A DNA stretch of 40,752 nucleotides from Saprospiraceae bacterium (GCA_020628645.1 JAHDES010000054.1:1-40752), one strand, 5' to 3'. Positions 1 to 8,170 are shown, counted from the stretch's first letter. The notes: generated from the letters alone by a model not told the origin. Numbers and translations: made by a program.

Positions 1-237
1 TAAGCGATTTTTTTTATCCTGTCCTAATTTTAGCTTTTGTGTACCCTTTTGAAAATCTCGATTATCAAAATAGAAAGGGAGGGAGAATAGCTTTCTTAAA
101 AAGAGGAAAACCATTACCCTACAAAGATAATGGCATTCCTTTTATTAATTTGTAATAATTCCTTAAACGGCTATGATTGAATCCTGAAAGGACTTAAAAT
201 AGTTTTAAACGGGAGCAATAAATGACTTTACAATACC
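1..237. other. Intergenic DNA at window start, possible outward promoter
   Basis: No gene is supported. On the minus strand TATCTTTG (129-122) matches TAnnTTTG, but no TTG is at the expected spacing; it could drive a gene to the left of the window. The box lies in the loop of a short inverted repeat CCATTA...TAATGG. Confidence 0.3.
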
Positions 238-792
238 CTATTTCCACTTAATATTACAGCCCATACTCGGATATTGAACGGTACCTACAGGACGATTCAC
301 CAAAACAGCATCTAATGCTTCCCGCAAATCAGCACCTGTAAGGGGCGTTCCAGAATTAGGGCGTGAATCATCTAATCTTCCTCGATATACCAATAACATA
401 TCCGCATTAAAGACATAAAAATCAGGCGTACAAGCAGCATCATAGGCTTTCGCTACTTCCTGCGACTCATCATATAAATAAGGAAATGGATAGCCCACTT
501 CTTTGGCATGTGCTGTCATTTTATCAGGCCCATCCTGTGGGTAATTCTCCACATCATTAGAAGAGATTGCTACAAAAGAAACTCCTCGTTCTTTGTATTC
601 ATTCGCTAATTGAACTAATTCTTCATTCACATGAATTACATAAGGACAATGATTACACAAAAACATAATTACTGTTGCCTTTTTTGATTGTAAATCTGAC
701 AAACTTAAGTTTTTACCTGATACCGTATCTGGAAGTGTGAAATCTGGAGCTTTTGTACCAATGGGAAGCATGTTTGATGGAGTAAGTGCCAT
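238..792 (-). CDS. Thioredoxin-fold peroxiredoxin-like protein (AhpC/TSA family)
   Basis: The 184-aa protein has the layout of an AhpC/TSA-type thioredoxin-fold domain: an N-terminal APDFTLPD strand (about 15-22), then FLCNHCPY with Cys46 and Cys49 at the end of the first core strand, and a cis-Pro region near CTPDFYVF (about 120). The C-terminal end SMGCNIKWK, with another Cys, is typical of a widespread family annotated as thioredoxin family protein. There is no signal peptide, so it is probably cytoplasmic. A thiol-redox or peroxide-reducing role is expected from the family; the substrate is unknown. It stands alone, divergent from the phosphatase gene that begins 181 bases away. Confidence 0.85.
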   Translation of the reverse strand: MALTPSNMLPIGTKAPDFTLPDTVSGKNLSLSDLQSKKATVIMFLCNHCPYVIHVNEELVQLANEYKERGVSFVAISSNDVENYPQDGPDKMTAHAKEVGYPFPYLYDESQEVAKAYDAACTPDFYVFNADMLLVYRGRLDDSRPNSGTPLTGADLREALDAVLVNRPVGTVQYPSMGCNIKWK

Positions 793-973
793 AATAGAAG
801 TTGTTAGTATTTTTTATCTAAAAAAACAGATTTATTTATTTTTCCTCGAATATAAAAAGAACAGTTCATATGATGGAAAGTTTTCATCACTGTTTTCAAT
901 GAACTTTCAAAAGATGAAAATTTTTCTAATCCAAAACTTAGGCAGTATCAGCGAGAAATCGTAAACTTGTAGG

Positions 974-2227
974 ATGGCCGATTTCTCCAACATACGTAAG
1001 GAATTTTCTAAAATCGCCCAATTAGAACGCGATCTTAATCTGAAGCAACTTCAGATCAATCGCCTATTGAATATCACGCAAGCTATCAATAATAATGTCT
1101 CTGCCAATGGACTATTTAATATGTATAGTTCCTTTTTAAGTTGGGAGATGGGCATCAAAAAAATGGCACTTTATATTAAAGAAGAAGAACAATGGACTTG
1201 CACCACTTCGATCGGTATTGCAGAAGAACTATTGGTGCAAGATATTAGTCATTTACTTCCTACCTTTACGCGTTTAAATAATTTATTAGAAAATGAACAT
1301 CCACTCATTCAAGAGTTTGATGTAGTCATTCCTGTACGGCACAAAGAATCCTCCATCGCGTATGTCTTTATTGGAGGCTTTGGGGAAGACGATGATATGT
1401 ATAGTAAGGTTCAGTTCATAACGACGATTACGAATATCATCGCGGTAGCCATCGAAAACAAACGCCTATTTAAACGACAGTTAGAACAGGAACGTCTCAA
1501 ACGCGAAATGGAACTAGCAAGTGATATGCAACTGATGCTAGTGCCTGAGCAATTACCTCAAAATGCGGTGTATGAACTCGCTAGTATCTACAAACCTCAA
1601 ATTGGTGTTGGAGGGGATTATTTTGATTGCATTGAAGAGTTTGACACCTCTAAAATGGTTTTTTGTGTAGGCGATATTTCTGGAAAAGGATTGGCTGCGG
1701 CTCTTTTGATGGCAAATTTCCAAGCGAATTTGCATAGTTTATTGCCTGTACGGAATTCGCTTGATGATTTCATCATTGCTTTAAATGAAGCTTTATTTAG
1801 AATTACTGAAGGAGAGCGATTTATTACGTTTTTTATCGCCGAATACAATGAAAAAACAAGAATGCTTCGTTATGTAAATGCTGGACATAATCCACCATAC
1901 TTGGTAATGAATCAACAACTCCACTTACTCAATAAAGGATGCACCATTTTAGGATCATTTAGTCCTATTCCTATGCAGGTAGAAGTGGGGGAAATTCATC
2001 TCTCCGATGAAGCCATGATTCTCGTTTTCACCGATGGATTAACGGATTTGAAAGATGATGAGGGGAATTTCATCAATGAAGAAGTTCTACAAGATTTCTT
2101 GCAAAAAAATGAATCCTTGCCTGCACAAGTGTTTAATGATGCTTTGATGAAACACATTGAGCGATTTAAGGAAGGAGAAGCCTATCCAGATGATTTTACG
2201 GTTTTGACTTGTAAGATATTTAAGTAA
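974..2227 (+). CDS. GAF-domain PP2C-like serine/threonine phosphatase (SpoIIE/RsbU type)
   Basis: This 417-aa protein has an N-terminal helical segment (1-40), a GAF-like sensor region (about 40-165), a coiled linker (165-190) and a SpoIIE/PP2C phosphatase domain (about 190-417). Metal-binding landmarks are visible: GGDYFD (Asp215), DISGKG (Asp234), NAGHNPP (about 302), VFTDG (Asp354) and PDDFTV (about 406). By family, it dephosphorylates a serine on an anti-sigma-factor antagonist or similar partner in a partner-switching pathway. No STAS or RsbW-type kinase gene lies in the window, so the target is unknown. It has no membrane segment. Its stop codon lies only two bases from that of the convergent purF-like gene. 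Confidence 0.88.
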   Translation: MADFSNIRKEFSKIAQLERDLNLKQLQINRLLNITQAINNNVSANGLFNMYSSFLSWEMGIKKMALYIKEEEQWTCTTSIGIAEELLVQDISHLLPTFTRLNNLLENEHPLIQEFDVVIPVRHKESSIAYVFIGGFGEDDDMYSKVQFITTITNIIAVAIENKRLFKRQLEQERLKREMELASDMQLMLVPEQLPQNAVYELASIYKPQIGVGGDYFDCIEEFDTSKMVFCVGDISGKGLAAALLMANFQANLHSLLPVRNSLDDFIIALNEALFRITEGERFITFFIAEYNEKTRMLRYVNAGHNPPYLVMNQQLHLLNKGCTILGSFSPIPMQVEVGEIHLSDEAMILVFTDGLTDLKDDEGNFINEEVLQDFLQKNESLPAQVFNDALMKHIERFKEGEAYPDDFTVLTCKIFK

Positions 2228-2229
2228 AT

Positions 2230-4122
2230 TTAGTAGGCCCGTTCATTCTTATTTTCCATATACAAAATGAAAGCTTTATTTGCTACCTTATTTCCACCGG
2301 GAGTTGGATAATTTCCAGAAAAATACCAATCACCATTGTTATTTGGACATGCATCTTGTAATCCTTCTATGGTTTGATAAATCACTTCGACTTTGGGTTT
2401 TGTCCCAGGAGGTGTAACGATTTCGGCTATTTTGGCAGAAATTTCTTCATATGGAAATTCATCGTACAGACTTTTCACTTCATTTTTCACATCCTCTTTA
2501 GGAAGCTTTTCTTGTGCTTTGCATCGTTCATACGCTTCTTGCAAAAGATGTTCTTTACCATTTTCTTTAAGTAAAGCAACTAAGGCTTTAAAAGCTACAA
2601 AATCGCCCAGTTTTGACATGTCAATTCCATAACAATCTGGAAAACGAATTTGGGGCGCAGAAGAAACAATTACAATTTTCTTAGGTCGTAGACGGGAAAC
2701 AATTTTGATAATACTATCTTTTAAAGTAGTCCCTCGCACAATTGAATCATCCACTAATACAAGCGTATCTTTATTATTTTGAACAATTCCGTAGGTAACA
2801 TCATATACATGACTAACTAAATCTCCTCTTGAGCCATCATCTGCAATGAAGGTTCTTAGTTTTGCATCTTTGACGGCAATTTTTTCTACCCGAACATGTT
2901 TTTTGAGAATCTTTTCTAATTTTGCGGGTTTGATATCTGAACCCATTTCTAGAATTTTCTCTGTTTTATAAGCATTTAATTTTTTTTGCAAGCCCTCTAC
3001 CAATCCTAAAAAGGAAGTTTCTGCTGTGTTCGGTACAAATGAAAAAACCGTATGATTGAAATTGTAATTAACTGCTTTCAAAACGTCATCTGTCAATTGC
3101 TCTCCTAGTTTCTTTCGCTCTACATAAATATCTTTATCCGTTCCTCTAGAAAAATAAATACGCTCAAACGAACAAGCAGCTCGTGGCTGTTGTTTGATAA
3201 AGCTTTCTTCCGAAACTTCTCCATCTCGTTTAATGACTAAAGCATGCCCTCTTTTTAACTCTTGTACTTTGGAAAAATGAACATTTAGAGCAGTTTGAAT
3301 GGCAGGACGCTCCGATGCCACCACCACGATTTCATCATCTCGATAATAATAAGCGGGGCGTATACCCACAGGATCACGCATCACAAAGGCATCTCCATGC
3401 CCTATCATTCCACACATGACATAGCCACCATCAAATTTTCGACTTGCTCTTTTTAAAAGACGGGCAACATCTAAATTTTTAAAAATCAATTCATTTAATT
3501 CTTCAACACCATACCCATCAGGTTTAAACCAAGTATGTAAACGCTGTACCTCATCATCTAAAAAATGACCGATTTTTTCTAAGACCGTAACGGTATCTGA
3601 TTTTTGTTTTGGATATTGTCCTAAATCGACTAGTTCTTTAAAAAGTTCATCTACATTGGTCAGATTAAAATTCCCAGCTAAGACGAGACTACGACTGATC
3701 CAATTATTTTGTCGGAGAAAAGGATGACAGGTTTCAATCGTATTATCGCCATGTGTTCCATACCGTAAATGCCCTAACAATAGTTCGCCCATATAAGGCA
3801 TATTTTCTTTTAGCCAAACAGGATCATTCAACTTATCAGAAGGAACATCTTTGAAGCGACGATAGACATTTTTAAATAAATCGTCCAAATAGTTAGGTTT
3901 ATTGCTTCGCTGACGACTGATATAACGCGTTCCAGCCTTTGGGAAGAGTTTGATGGTTGCCATTCCTGCGCCGTCTTGTCCTCGATTCCGCTGTTTTTGC
4001 ATCATCAGGCGCAGTTTATTGAGCCCATAAAAGGGCGTTCCATATTTGTCTTGGTAATATTGAAGCGGTTTAAGGAGGCGGATCAAGACGATGCCACACT
4101 CATGCTTAATTTGATCGCTCAT
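2230..4122 (-). CDS. Amidophosphoribosyltransferase, long Bacteroidota form
   Basis: The 630-aa protein begins with a class II glutamine amidotransferase domain. The nucleophile is Cys9 in HECGIV, preceded by eight residues that would need removal to expose it, as in PurF propeptides. Further landmarks are RGQDGAGM (48-54), GHLRYGTHG (117-125) and DGGYVMCGMIG (231-241). The second half is a phosphoribosyltransferase fold with the PRPP loop LVLVDDSIVRGTT (454-466). PurF transfers glutamine ammonia to PRPP as the first committed purine step. At 630 aa it is clearly longer than the usual 450-510, with extra sequence before and after the PRPP loop, so it may be a paralogue rather than the main PurF. 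A well-formed promoter lies just upstream. Confidence 0.85.
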   Translation of the reverse strand: MSDQIKHECGIVLIRLLKPLQYYQDKYGTPFYGLNKLRLMMQKQRNRGQDGAGMATIKLFPKAGTRYISRQRSNKPNYLDDLFKNVYRRFKDVPSDKLNDPVWLKENMPYMGELLLGHLRYGTHGDNTIETCHPFLRQNNWISRSLVLAGNFNLTNVDELFKELVDLGQYPKQKSDTVTVLEKIGHFLDDEVQRLHTWFKPDGYGVEELNELIFKNLDVARLLKRASRKFDGGYVMCGMIGHGDAFVMRDPVGIRPAYYYRDDEIVVVASERPAIQTALNVHFSKVQELKRGHALVIKRDGEVSEESFIKQQPRAACSFERIYFSRGTDKDIYVERKKLGEQLTDDVLKAVNYNFNHTVFSFVPNTAETSFLGLVEGLQKKLNAYKTEKILEMGSDIKPAKLEKILKKHVRVEKIAVKDAKLRTFIADDGSRGDLVSHVYDVTYGIVQNNKDTLVLVDDSIVRGTTLKDSIIKIVSRLRPKKIVIVSSAPQIRFPDCYGIDMSKLGDFVAFKALVALLKENGKEHLLQEAYERCKAQEKLPKEDVKNEVKSLYDEFPYEEISAKIAEIVTPPGTKPKVEVIYQTIEGLQDACPNNNGDWYFSGNYPTPGGNKVANKAFILYMENKNERAY

Positions 4123-4154
4123 GTACGATGTGTTTCGTAAGCGTTAGCAAAATG

Positions 4155-4185
4155 CAAAGGTAACGTAAATTAGTAATCTTGCCAA
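4155..4185 (-). promoter_or_regulatory. Bacteroidota-type promoter for the purF-like gene
   Basis: Reading on the minus strand there is TTG (4185-4183), a 20-base spacer and TACCTTTG (4162-4155), matching the primary-sigma consensus TTG-N19-21-TAnnTTTG. Transcription would start near 4150, about 28 bases before the start codon at 4122. Confidence 0.7.
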
Positions 4186-4226
4186 TTCAAAAATAAAAAA
4201 ACGTCTCAGGCTTTGAATTTGTTTTC

Positions 4227-4234
4227 TACCTTTG
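4227..4234 (+). promoter_or_regulatory. Probable -7 box before the nucleotidyltransferase gene
   Basis: TACCTTTG matches the TAnnTTTG -7 element exactly; there is no clear TTG at the expected -33 distance. The box overlaps the TTG triplet at 4232 that would give an N-terminally longer reading frame, which supports the ATG at 4292 as the true start. Together with the promoter at 4155-4185 it makes this a divergent promoter region. Confidence 0.5.
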
Positions 4235-4291
4235 GGTATTCTCTATTATTTTAAAAATAAGTTCATTAAAAAACGTAAAAAACTACGTATT

Positions 4292-5035
4292 ATGAAAGCC
4301 ATGCTTTTTGCTGCAGGATTAGGGACGCGTTTACGTCCTTTAACGAATAATCGACCAAAGGCCTTGGTGGAAATAAATGGGGAACCGATGCTTGCTATCG
4401 TGATACGGCGATTGAAACAAGCGGGTGTTCGTGAGATGGTTATTAATGTGCATCATTTTGCTGAAAAAATCATGCAATATGTAGAAAAGCAACATTTTTT
4501 TGGGATAGACATTTTCTTTTCGCACGAAAAAGATCAAGTACTCGAAACTGGTGGTGGACTAAAAAAAGTAGTTTCCTTTTTTGATGATGGAAGTCCTTTT
4601 TTTGTACATAATACCGACATTATTAGTACGATTGATTTAAAGGCTCTATATGCTTATCATCAATCCAATAATGCGATTGCAACTTTGGCTACTCGAAATA
4701 GAAATACCTCACGCTATTTATTGTTTCATCAAGATACGAATGAACTTTGGGGTTGGCAAAATGTCAAAACAGAAGAAACACGTTGGAGTAGACGACAATC
4801 TATCATCTTTAAAAAACAAGCTTTTAGTGGCATTCATGTGATTGATCCTCGTCTGTTTCAATTCTTTTCAGAAGAGGCTAAATTTTCAATTATTGATACT
4901 TATTTACAAGCCGCTAAAACTGAAAGAATATTAGCTTATCCTCATGATAAAGATACTTGGTTGGACGTTGGAAAACCTGAAATGTTGGAAAAGGCGAAAG
5001 TTTTAATTGAGGAAAATAAGGGTTTGTTTGCTTAA
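4292..5035 (+). CDS. Sugar-phosphate nucleotidyltransferase (MurU/RmlA-like)
   Basis: The 247-aa protein starts MKAMLFAAGLGTRLRPLT, the nucleotide-binding signature of NTP transferases, followed by RPKALVEINGEPM with the conserved Lys. The VHNTDI segment supplies the metal-binding Asp region, and the C-terminus has the family-typical DTWLDVGKPE. Enzymes of this size and layout transfer UMP or GMP to a sugar 1-phosphate; MurNAc-1-P uridylyltransferase (MurU) and mannose-1-P guanylyltransferase are the nearest known functions, and I cannot choose between them. A longer frame from 4232 exists, but its first codon lies within the -7 promoter box. No kinase partner (AmgK-like) is visible next to it. 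Confidence 0.85.
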   Translation: MKAMLFAAGLGTRLRPLTNNRPKALVEINGEPMLAIVIRRLKQAGVREMVINVHHFAEKIMQYVEKQHFFGIDIFFSHEKDQVLETGGGLKKVVSFFDDGSPFFVHNTDIISTIDLKALYAYHQSNNAIATLATRNRNTSRYLLFHQDTNELWGWQNVKTEETRWSRRQSIIFKKQAFSGIHVIDPRLFQFFSEEAKFSIIDTYLQAAKTERILAYPHDKDTWLDVGKPEMLEKAKVLIEENKGLFA

Positions 5036-5071
5036 CTAGACTTTCTTAATTAGATAAACTTGAAAAGTATT

Positions 5072-5755
5072 TTAACCCACATTAAATTGATAACCCACAC
5101 CTCTTAACGTAAGAATACTAATAGTGGGGTCATCCGAAAAATAATCCCGTAATTTGGCAATGTATACATCTAAACTTCGTGTATTCGAAAGGGTATCATC
5201 GCCCCAAATGTCCAAAAGCAATTGTTTTTTATGGATGATTTGATTTTGTTTGTTTTGAAATGCTTGAATGATTTCTGATTCTCGATAGGTTAATTTTCGT
5301 TCTTGTTGTCCAATAGTCAAACTCAGTTTTTGTGGAGAAAAAATATAGTCCCCAATTTTGATTGTTTCCTTTGATTTTCTTCCTTCGATTGAATGTAGTT
5401 TTAATAAATTTTCAATCCGAACAATTAATTCTTCCATACTAAAAGGCTTGCGCATATAATCCGCCCCTCCCGAACGAAAGCCTTTAACCACATCTGCAGA
5501 TTGGTTTTTTGCGGTCAAAAATAAAATGGGTAAATGAGGAAGTTGCTGTTTCAACTGTTTTGCTAAACTATAGCCATCAATATGCGGCAGCATAATATCC
5601 AGTAAACAAATATCTGCTTGATATTCTTGCGCCGTTTTGATAACAGCCGCCCCATCACTGACTAAACGCACATCATAGCCTTGCATTTGTAAGGTATCCC
5701 GAACAATTTGCGCTAAGGCTAATTCATCTTCCACATAAAGTATTTTTGTTTTCAT
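5072..5755 (-). CDS. OmpR/PhoB-family response regulator
   Basis: The 227-aa protein has an N-terminal receiver domain: acidic pair Glu9-Asp10, phosphoacceptor Asp53 in LLDIMLP, TAK (81-83) and Lys103 in RKPF. A C-terminal winged-helix DNA-binding domain (about 130-227) follows, with the family-typical LTYRESEI and SNTRSLDVYIAKLRDYF recognition region. It lies 69 bases downstream of the histidine kinase gene on the same strand, so the two are almost certainly cotranscribed. The intervening gap holds a hairpin that is repeated before the kinase gene. OmpR-family regulators bind tandem sites spaced about 10-11 bases, and such a repeat exists at 7217-7236 in the divergent promoter region. Confidence 0.95.
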   Translation of the reverse strand: MKTKILYVEDELALAQIVRDTLQMQGYDVRLVSDGAAVIKTAQEYQADICLLDIMLPHIDGYSLAKQLKQQLPHLPILFLTAKNQSADVVKGFRSGGADYMRKPFSMEELIVRIENLLKLHSIEGRKSKETIKIGDYIFSPQKLSLTIGQQERKLTYRESEIIQAFQNKQNQIIHKKQLLLDIWGDDTLSNTRSLDVYIAKLRDYFSDDPTISILTLRGVGYQFNVG

Positions 5756-5770
5756 TTATCTAAATGATTA

Positions 5771-5799
5771 TCGTGAGCCGATTCCTAGTCGTCTTACGA
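5771..5799. repeat. Hairpin repeat, copy 1 (kinase-regulator intercistronic gap)
   Basis: TCGTGAGCCGAT pairs with GTCGTCTTACGA around a 5-base loop, with one mismatch and two G-T pairs. The sequence and its flanks (ATTATCGTGAGCCGA, then AGTCGTCTTACGA and TTTAAT) recur at 7112-7140. It sits between the kinase stop and the regulator start. Confidence 0.75.
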
Positions 5800-5824
5800 A
5801 TAGTTTAATGACTCATTAACATGT

Positions 5825-7096
5825 CTAATTTTCTTTCGGAAACTGAAGTTTGATGCATGTTCCTGCTCCTTCTTTACTCGTCAAAATAATTGTTCCTTGA
5901 TGTGATTCAACGACTTTTGCTACATAACTTAAGCCTAAACCATAACCCTTTGTAGTGTGTATATCGCCTGTAGGAACTCGAAAAAATTTCTCGAATACTT
6001 TTTCTTGATAGGCTTCTGGAATACCCCAACCTGTATCCTCAATTTGAACAATAATCTGATCGTTTGTTTCTAATAATTCTATCTTAATGTATACCCCTTG
6101 ATCGCTATATTTTAGCGCATTGACCACTATGTTTTCGAGCACATTTGTCAAATGAATTTGATCTCCTTTTAATAAATAATCTGAAAAAGAAATATCCTTT
6201 ATCTCAACAATAGCTTGATGCTGTTCGATTAATAATTCTTGTTGTATCAAGACTTCTTCTACGATCTTTTTTAGGGAAATAGTTTCAAACTGATAAAAAT
6301 CGGGTTCATTTTCTAATTGGGAAATTTTCAACACCTGATTCACCAAAACCGACAAACGATTGAGTTCATGGCGAGAGGATTCTAAGTAGGCTTCTGTTTT
6401 TTCACGATCATCTAATACCCCAAAATCTTGTATAGCTTCGAGTGCAACACCAATAGTAGCAATGGGTGTTTTCAACTCATGCGTCATGTTACTAATGAAA
6501 TTATTTTTAGATTCCAAAAGCAGTTCTTTTTCTCTAAAATTTCGTAAAAGCAGGATAATCGTAAAAGCAGTAATCCCGAAAAGAAAAAGCGAAAAAATAA
6601 ATTGGGGTACAATATTCCATAAGGCGTTTTCTCGAATAGCATCCATATCTACTTTTACCTTTCCGTCATCACCTTGGAGCATCATAATTTGTTTACGGAT
6701 TTGAAGGCTATCCTTTTCTAAATTATTTCCCAGATTTAGATTAAACTGCTCGCTACTATCATTTGCGACTACCACAATCATTTGCGAATGGGTATCTCTA
6801 TGATTGATTTCAATCGTTTTGGATGGAGGGATGATATCTGAGCTATCTTCTATCGTTAATGAAATTTCCATATTTGAAGAATTGATAACATCTTCTCCCA
6901 AGTTTTCAATCACTCCATCTATATCAATATCCATCGTTTTTAAAATAACCGTCATCACTTCTACACTTGCTTGATTATGCAAACTCTTTATTTCTCTTTG
7001 GTAATTATCATATAACCAATAGGCTAAAAAGCCTGCTAACAATAACAGACTACATCCAATTAGTATCCGAGAAAGCCAAAGTTGTTGCTCTTTCAT
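5825..7096 (-). CDS. Membrane sensor histidine kinase
   Basis: The 423-aa protein has a membrane segment at about 8-29, an extracytoplasmic sensor region (about 30-160) with no domain I recognise, and a second membrane segment at about 163-184. A dimerisation/phosphoacceptor region follows directly, with His206 in MTHELKTP and no HAMP domain evident. The ATP-binding domain shows the N box (ENIVVNALKY, about 320), the G1 box DTGWGIP and the G2 box GYGLGLSYV. It would autophosphorylate and pass phosphate to the adjacent OmpR-type regulator. The gene is divergent from the GLPGLI gene, which suggests the latter and the receptor downstream are its targets. The signal is unknown. Confidence 0.94.
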   Translation of the reverse strand: MKEQQLWLSRILIGCSLLLLAGFLAYWLYDNYQREIKSLHNQASVEVMTVILKTMDIDIDGVIENLGEDVINSSNMEISLTIEDSSDIIPPSKTIEINHRDTHSQMIVVVANDSSEQFNLNLGNNLEKDSLQIRKQIMMLQGDDGKVKVDMDAIRENALWNIVPQFIFSLFLFGITAFTIILLLRNFREKELLLESKNNFISNMTHELKTPIATIGVALEAIQDFGVLDDREKTEAYLESSRHELNRLSVLVNQVLKISQLENEPDFYQFETISLKKIVEEVLIQQELLIEQHQAIVEIKDISFSDYLLKGDQIHLTNVLENIVVNALKYSDQGVYIKIELLETNDQIIVQIEDTGWGIPEAYQEKVFEKFFRVPTGDIHTTKGYGLGLSYVAKVVESHQGTIILTSKEGAGTCIKLQFPKEN

Positions 7097-7111
7097 GTAT
7101 TTAAACGATTA

Positions 7112-7140
7112 TCGTGAGCCGACTTAAAGTCGTCTTACGA
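7112..7140. repeat. Hairpin repeat, copy 2 (5' leader of the kinase gene)
   Basis: TCGTGAGCCGAC pairs with GTCGTCTTACGA around a TTAAA loop, with one mismatch and one G-T pair. It is nearly identical to the hairpin at 5771-5799; differences fall mainly in the loop. It lies 16 bases before the kinase start codon, inside the predicted 5' untranslated leader. Confidence 0.75.
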
Positions 7141-7179
7141 GTATTTTAATCATTGCCTTTAGGTGGTTAATTTATAACC

Positions 7180-7211
7180 CAAAGATAGCCTCTCTTTTAC
7201 ATCACCTTCAA
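7180..7211 (-). promoter_or_regulatory. Predicted promoter of the histidine kinase-regulator operon
   Basis: On the minus strand there is TTG (7211-7209), a 21-base spacer and TATCTTTG (7187-7180), matching TTG-N-TAnnTTTG. Transcription would begin near 7175, giving a leader of about 80 bases that contains the 7112-7140 hairpin. Confidence 0.55.
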
Positions 7212-7216
7212 ACTCA

Positions 7217-7236
7217 TTAACCTTTTTTAACCTTTT
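7217..7236. promoter_or_regulatory. 10-nt tandem repeat, candidate response-regulator site
   Basis: TTAACCTTTT occurs twice, head to tail, with exactly 10-base periodicity. It lies immediately upstream of the predicted kinase promoter (about -42 to -61) and about -52 to -71 from the predicted GLPGLI start of transcription. OmpR-family regulators typically bind tandem repeats of this spacing. Assignment to the adjacent regulator is inference. Confidence 0.45.
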
Positions 7237-7275
7237 TCAAGATTCGCTTAACGATACCAAATAATCTTTCAACCT

Positions 7276-7283
7276 ACTTTTGT
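7276..7283 (+). promoter_or_regulatory. Probable -7 box before the GLPGLI gene
   Basis: TACTTTTG matches TAnnTTTG; no TTG is found at the normal -33 spacing, as might be expected for an activator-dependent promoter. Transcription would start near 7288, about 37 bases before the ATG at 7325. Confidence 0.45.
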
Positions 7284-7324
7284 ATCGACAATTACAACAT
7301 TCATAAACTAAATCAACCATAGAA

Positions 7325-8089
7325 ATGAAAAATGTATTCCTTTTATGTGTAATGCTTAATTCAATTTTCCTATTTGCTCAAAATAAAGAGGGTGTTATTA
7401 CTTATACAGAAACTATCAAATTTGAGATTGAATTATCCGATGAAATGAAGGCTTACGCCAAGATGTTACCCAATGAACAAAAAACGAATATGGATTTAAT
7501 CTTTGATGAATCAGGAAGTTTGTACACCCTAAGTAAAATGGCTACAGATGATACCACCGAAGAACTACCAGAGGATGGAAATATTCAAGTAGAAACAGTC
7601 GTAATTGGCGGTGGTGGCGAAAATGTCATTCACATTAATCAAAAAACAAAGGAAGTCACGCGCTTGCAAGATATGATGGGACAGAAGTTTTTGATTCAAT
7701 CTAGTATCGAAAAATTGCCATGGAAACTCATCAACGAAGAAAAAGAAATCCTAGGATATAGCTGTAGAAAAGCAGAATATACCGATGAAGATGGAACATT
7801 AATCACTGTTTGGTTTGCGCCAGAATTACCCTTTTCTTATGGGCCTGCCACTTTTGTAGGATTACCAGGTGTCGTACTTGAAATGAGTGAAGGAAAAGAA
7901 AAAGTGAATTTTACTATTACGGCTGCCAATATTAATTTCAATGAAGTATCGGATCAAATCGTCGCGCCTAAAAAAGGGAAAAAAGTCAGTGCAGAAGAAT
8001 TTGAAGCCATCGTCGAAGAGCGAATGAAAAGAATGGGCGTAGAAGAAGGTGGCGGACCAGTTATTCAAATTGAAATTGATAATCAATAG
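7325..8089 (+). CDS. GLPGLI family protein, exported
   Basis: The 254-aa protein has a Sec signal peptide (MKNVFLLCVMLNSIFLFAQ, about 1-19). It then starts with GVITYTETIKFEIEL and carries the family hallmark FVGLPGVVLEM around residue 180, preceded by the usual YSCRKAEY and VWFAPELPFSYGP segments. GLPGLI proteins (TIGR01200 family) are periplasmic or surface proteins of Bacteroidota with no known biochemical role, often encoded next to outer-membrane receptors. That is the case here: a 906-aa receptor follows on the same strand after 212 bases. The two Gly-rich stretches (GGGG at about 99 and EEGGGP near the end) are unusual but of unknown meaning. Confidence 0.9.
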   Translation: MKNVFLLCVMLNSIFLFAQNKEGVITYTETIKFEIELSDEMKAYAKMLPNEQKTNMDLIFDESGSLYTLSKMATDDTTEELPEDGNIQVETVVIGGGGENVIHINQKTKEVTRLQDMMGQKFLIQSSIEKLPWKLINEEKEILGYSCRKAEYTDEDGTLITVWFAPELPFSYGPATFVGLPGVVLEMSEGKEKVNFTITAANINFNEVSDQIVAPKKGKKVSAEEFEAIVEERMKRMGVEEGGGPVIQIEIDNQ

Positions 8090-8100
8090 TCCTTTTATTC

Positions 8101-8120
8101 CAATGGAACATGTTCCATTG
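8101..8120. repeat. Perfect 20-bp palindrome after the GLPGLI gene
   Basis: CAATGGAACA is followed directly by its reverse complement TGTTCCATTG, 12 bases after the GLPGLI stop codon. It could act as a hairpin in RNA or as a protein-binding dyad in DNA. No T-tract follows, so it is not a typical intrinsic terminator. Confidence 0.7.
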
Positions 8121-8139
8121 AGAATTCAAAATACCTTTT

Positions 8140-8157
8140 GCAAGTTAGGAAACTTGC
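8140..8157. repeat. Small hairpin with AGGA loop (first of a pair)
   Basis: GCAAGTT-AGGA-AACTTGC forms a 7-bp stem with a 4-base loop. The core AAGTTAGGAAACTT is repeated in the next hairpin, 14 bases downstream. Confidence 0.65.
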
Positions 8158-8170
8158 TAGATATATTTCG

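Noticed and set aside
737-964. 75-codon plus-strand frame overlapping the start of the thioredoxin-like gene
   Set aside because: It overlaps a real gene antisense, has low-complexity composition and no recognisable domain.
4232-4291. N-terminal extension of the nucleotidyltransferase from TTG 4232
   Set aside because: The TTG lies within the -7 promoter box, and the nucleotide-binding motif begins right after the ATG at 4292.
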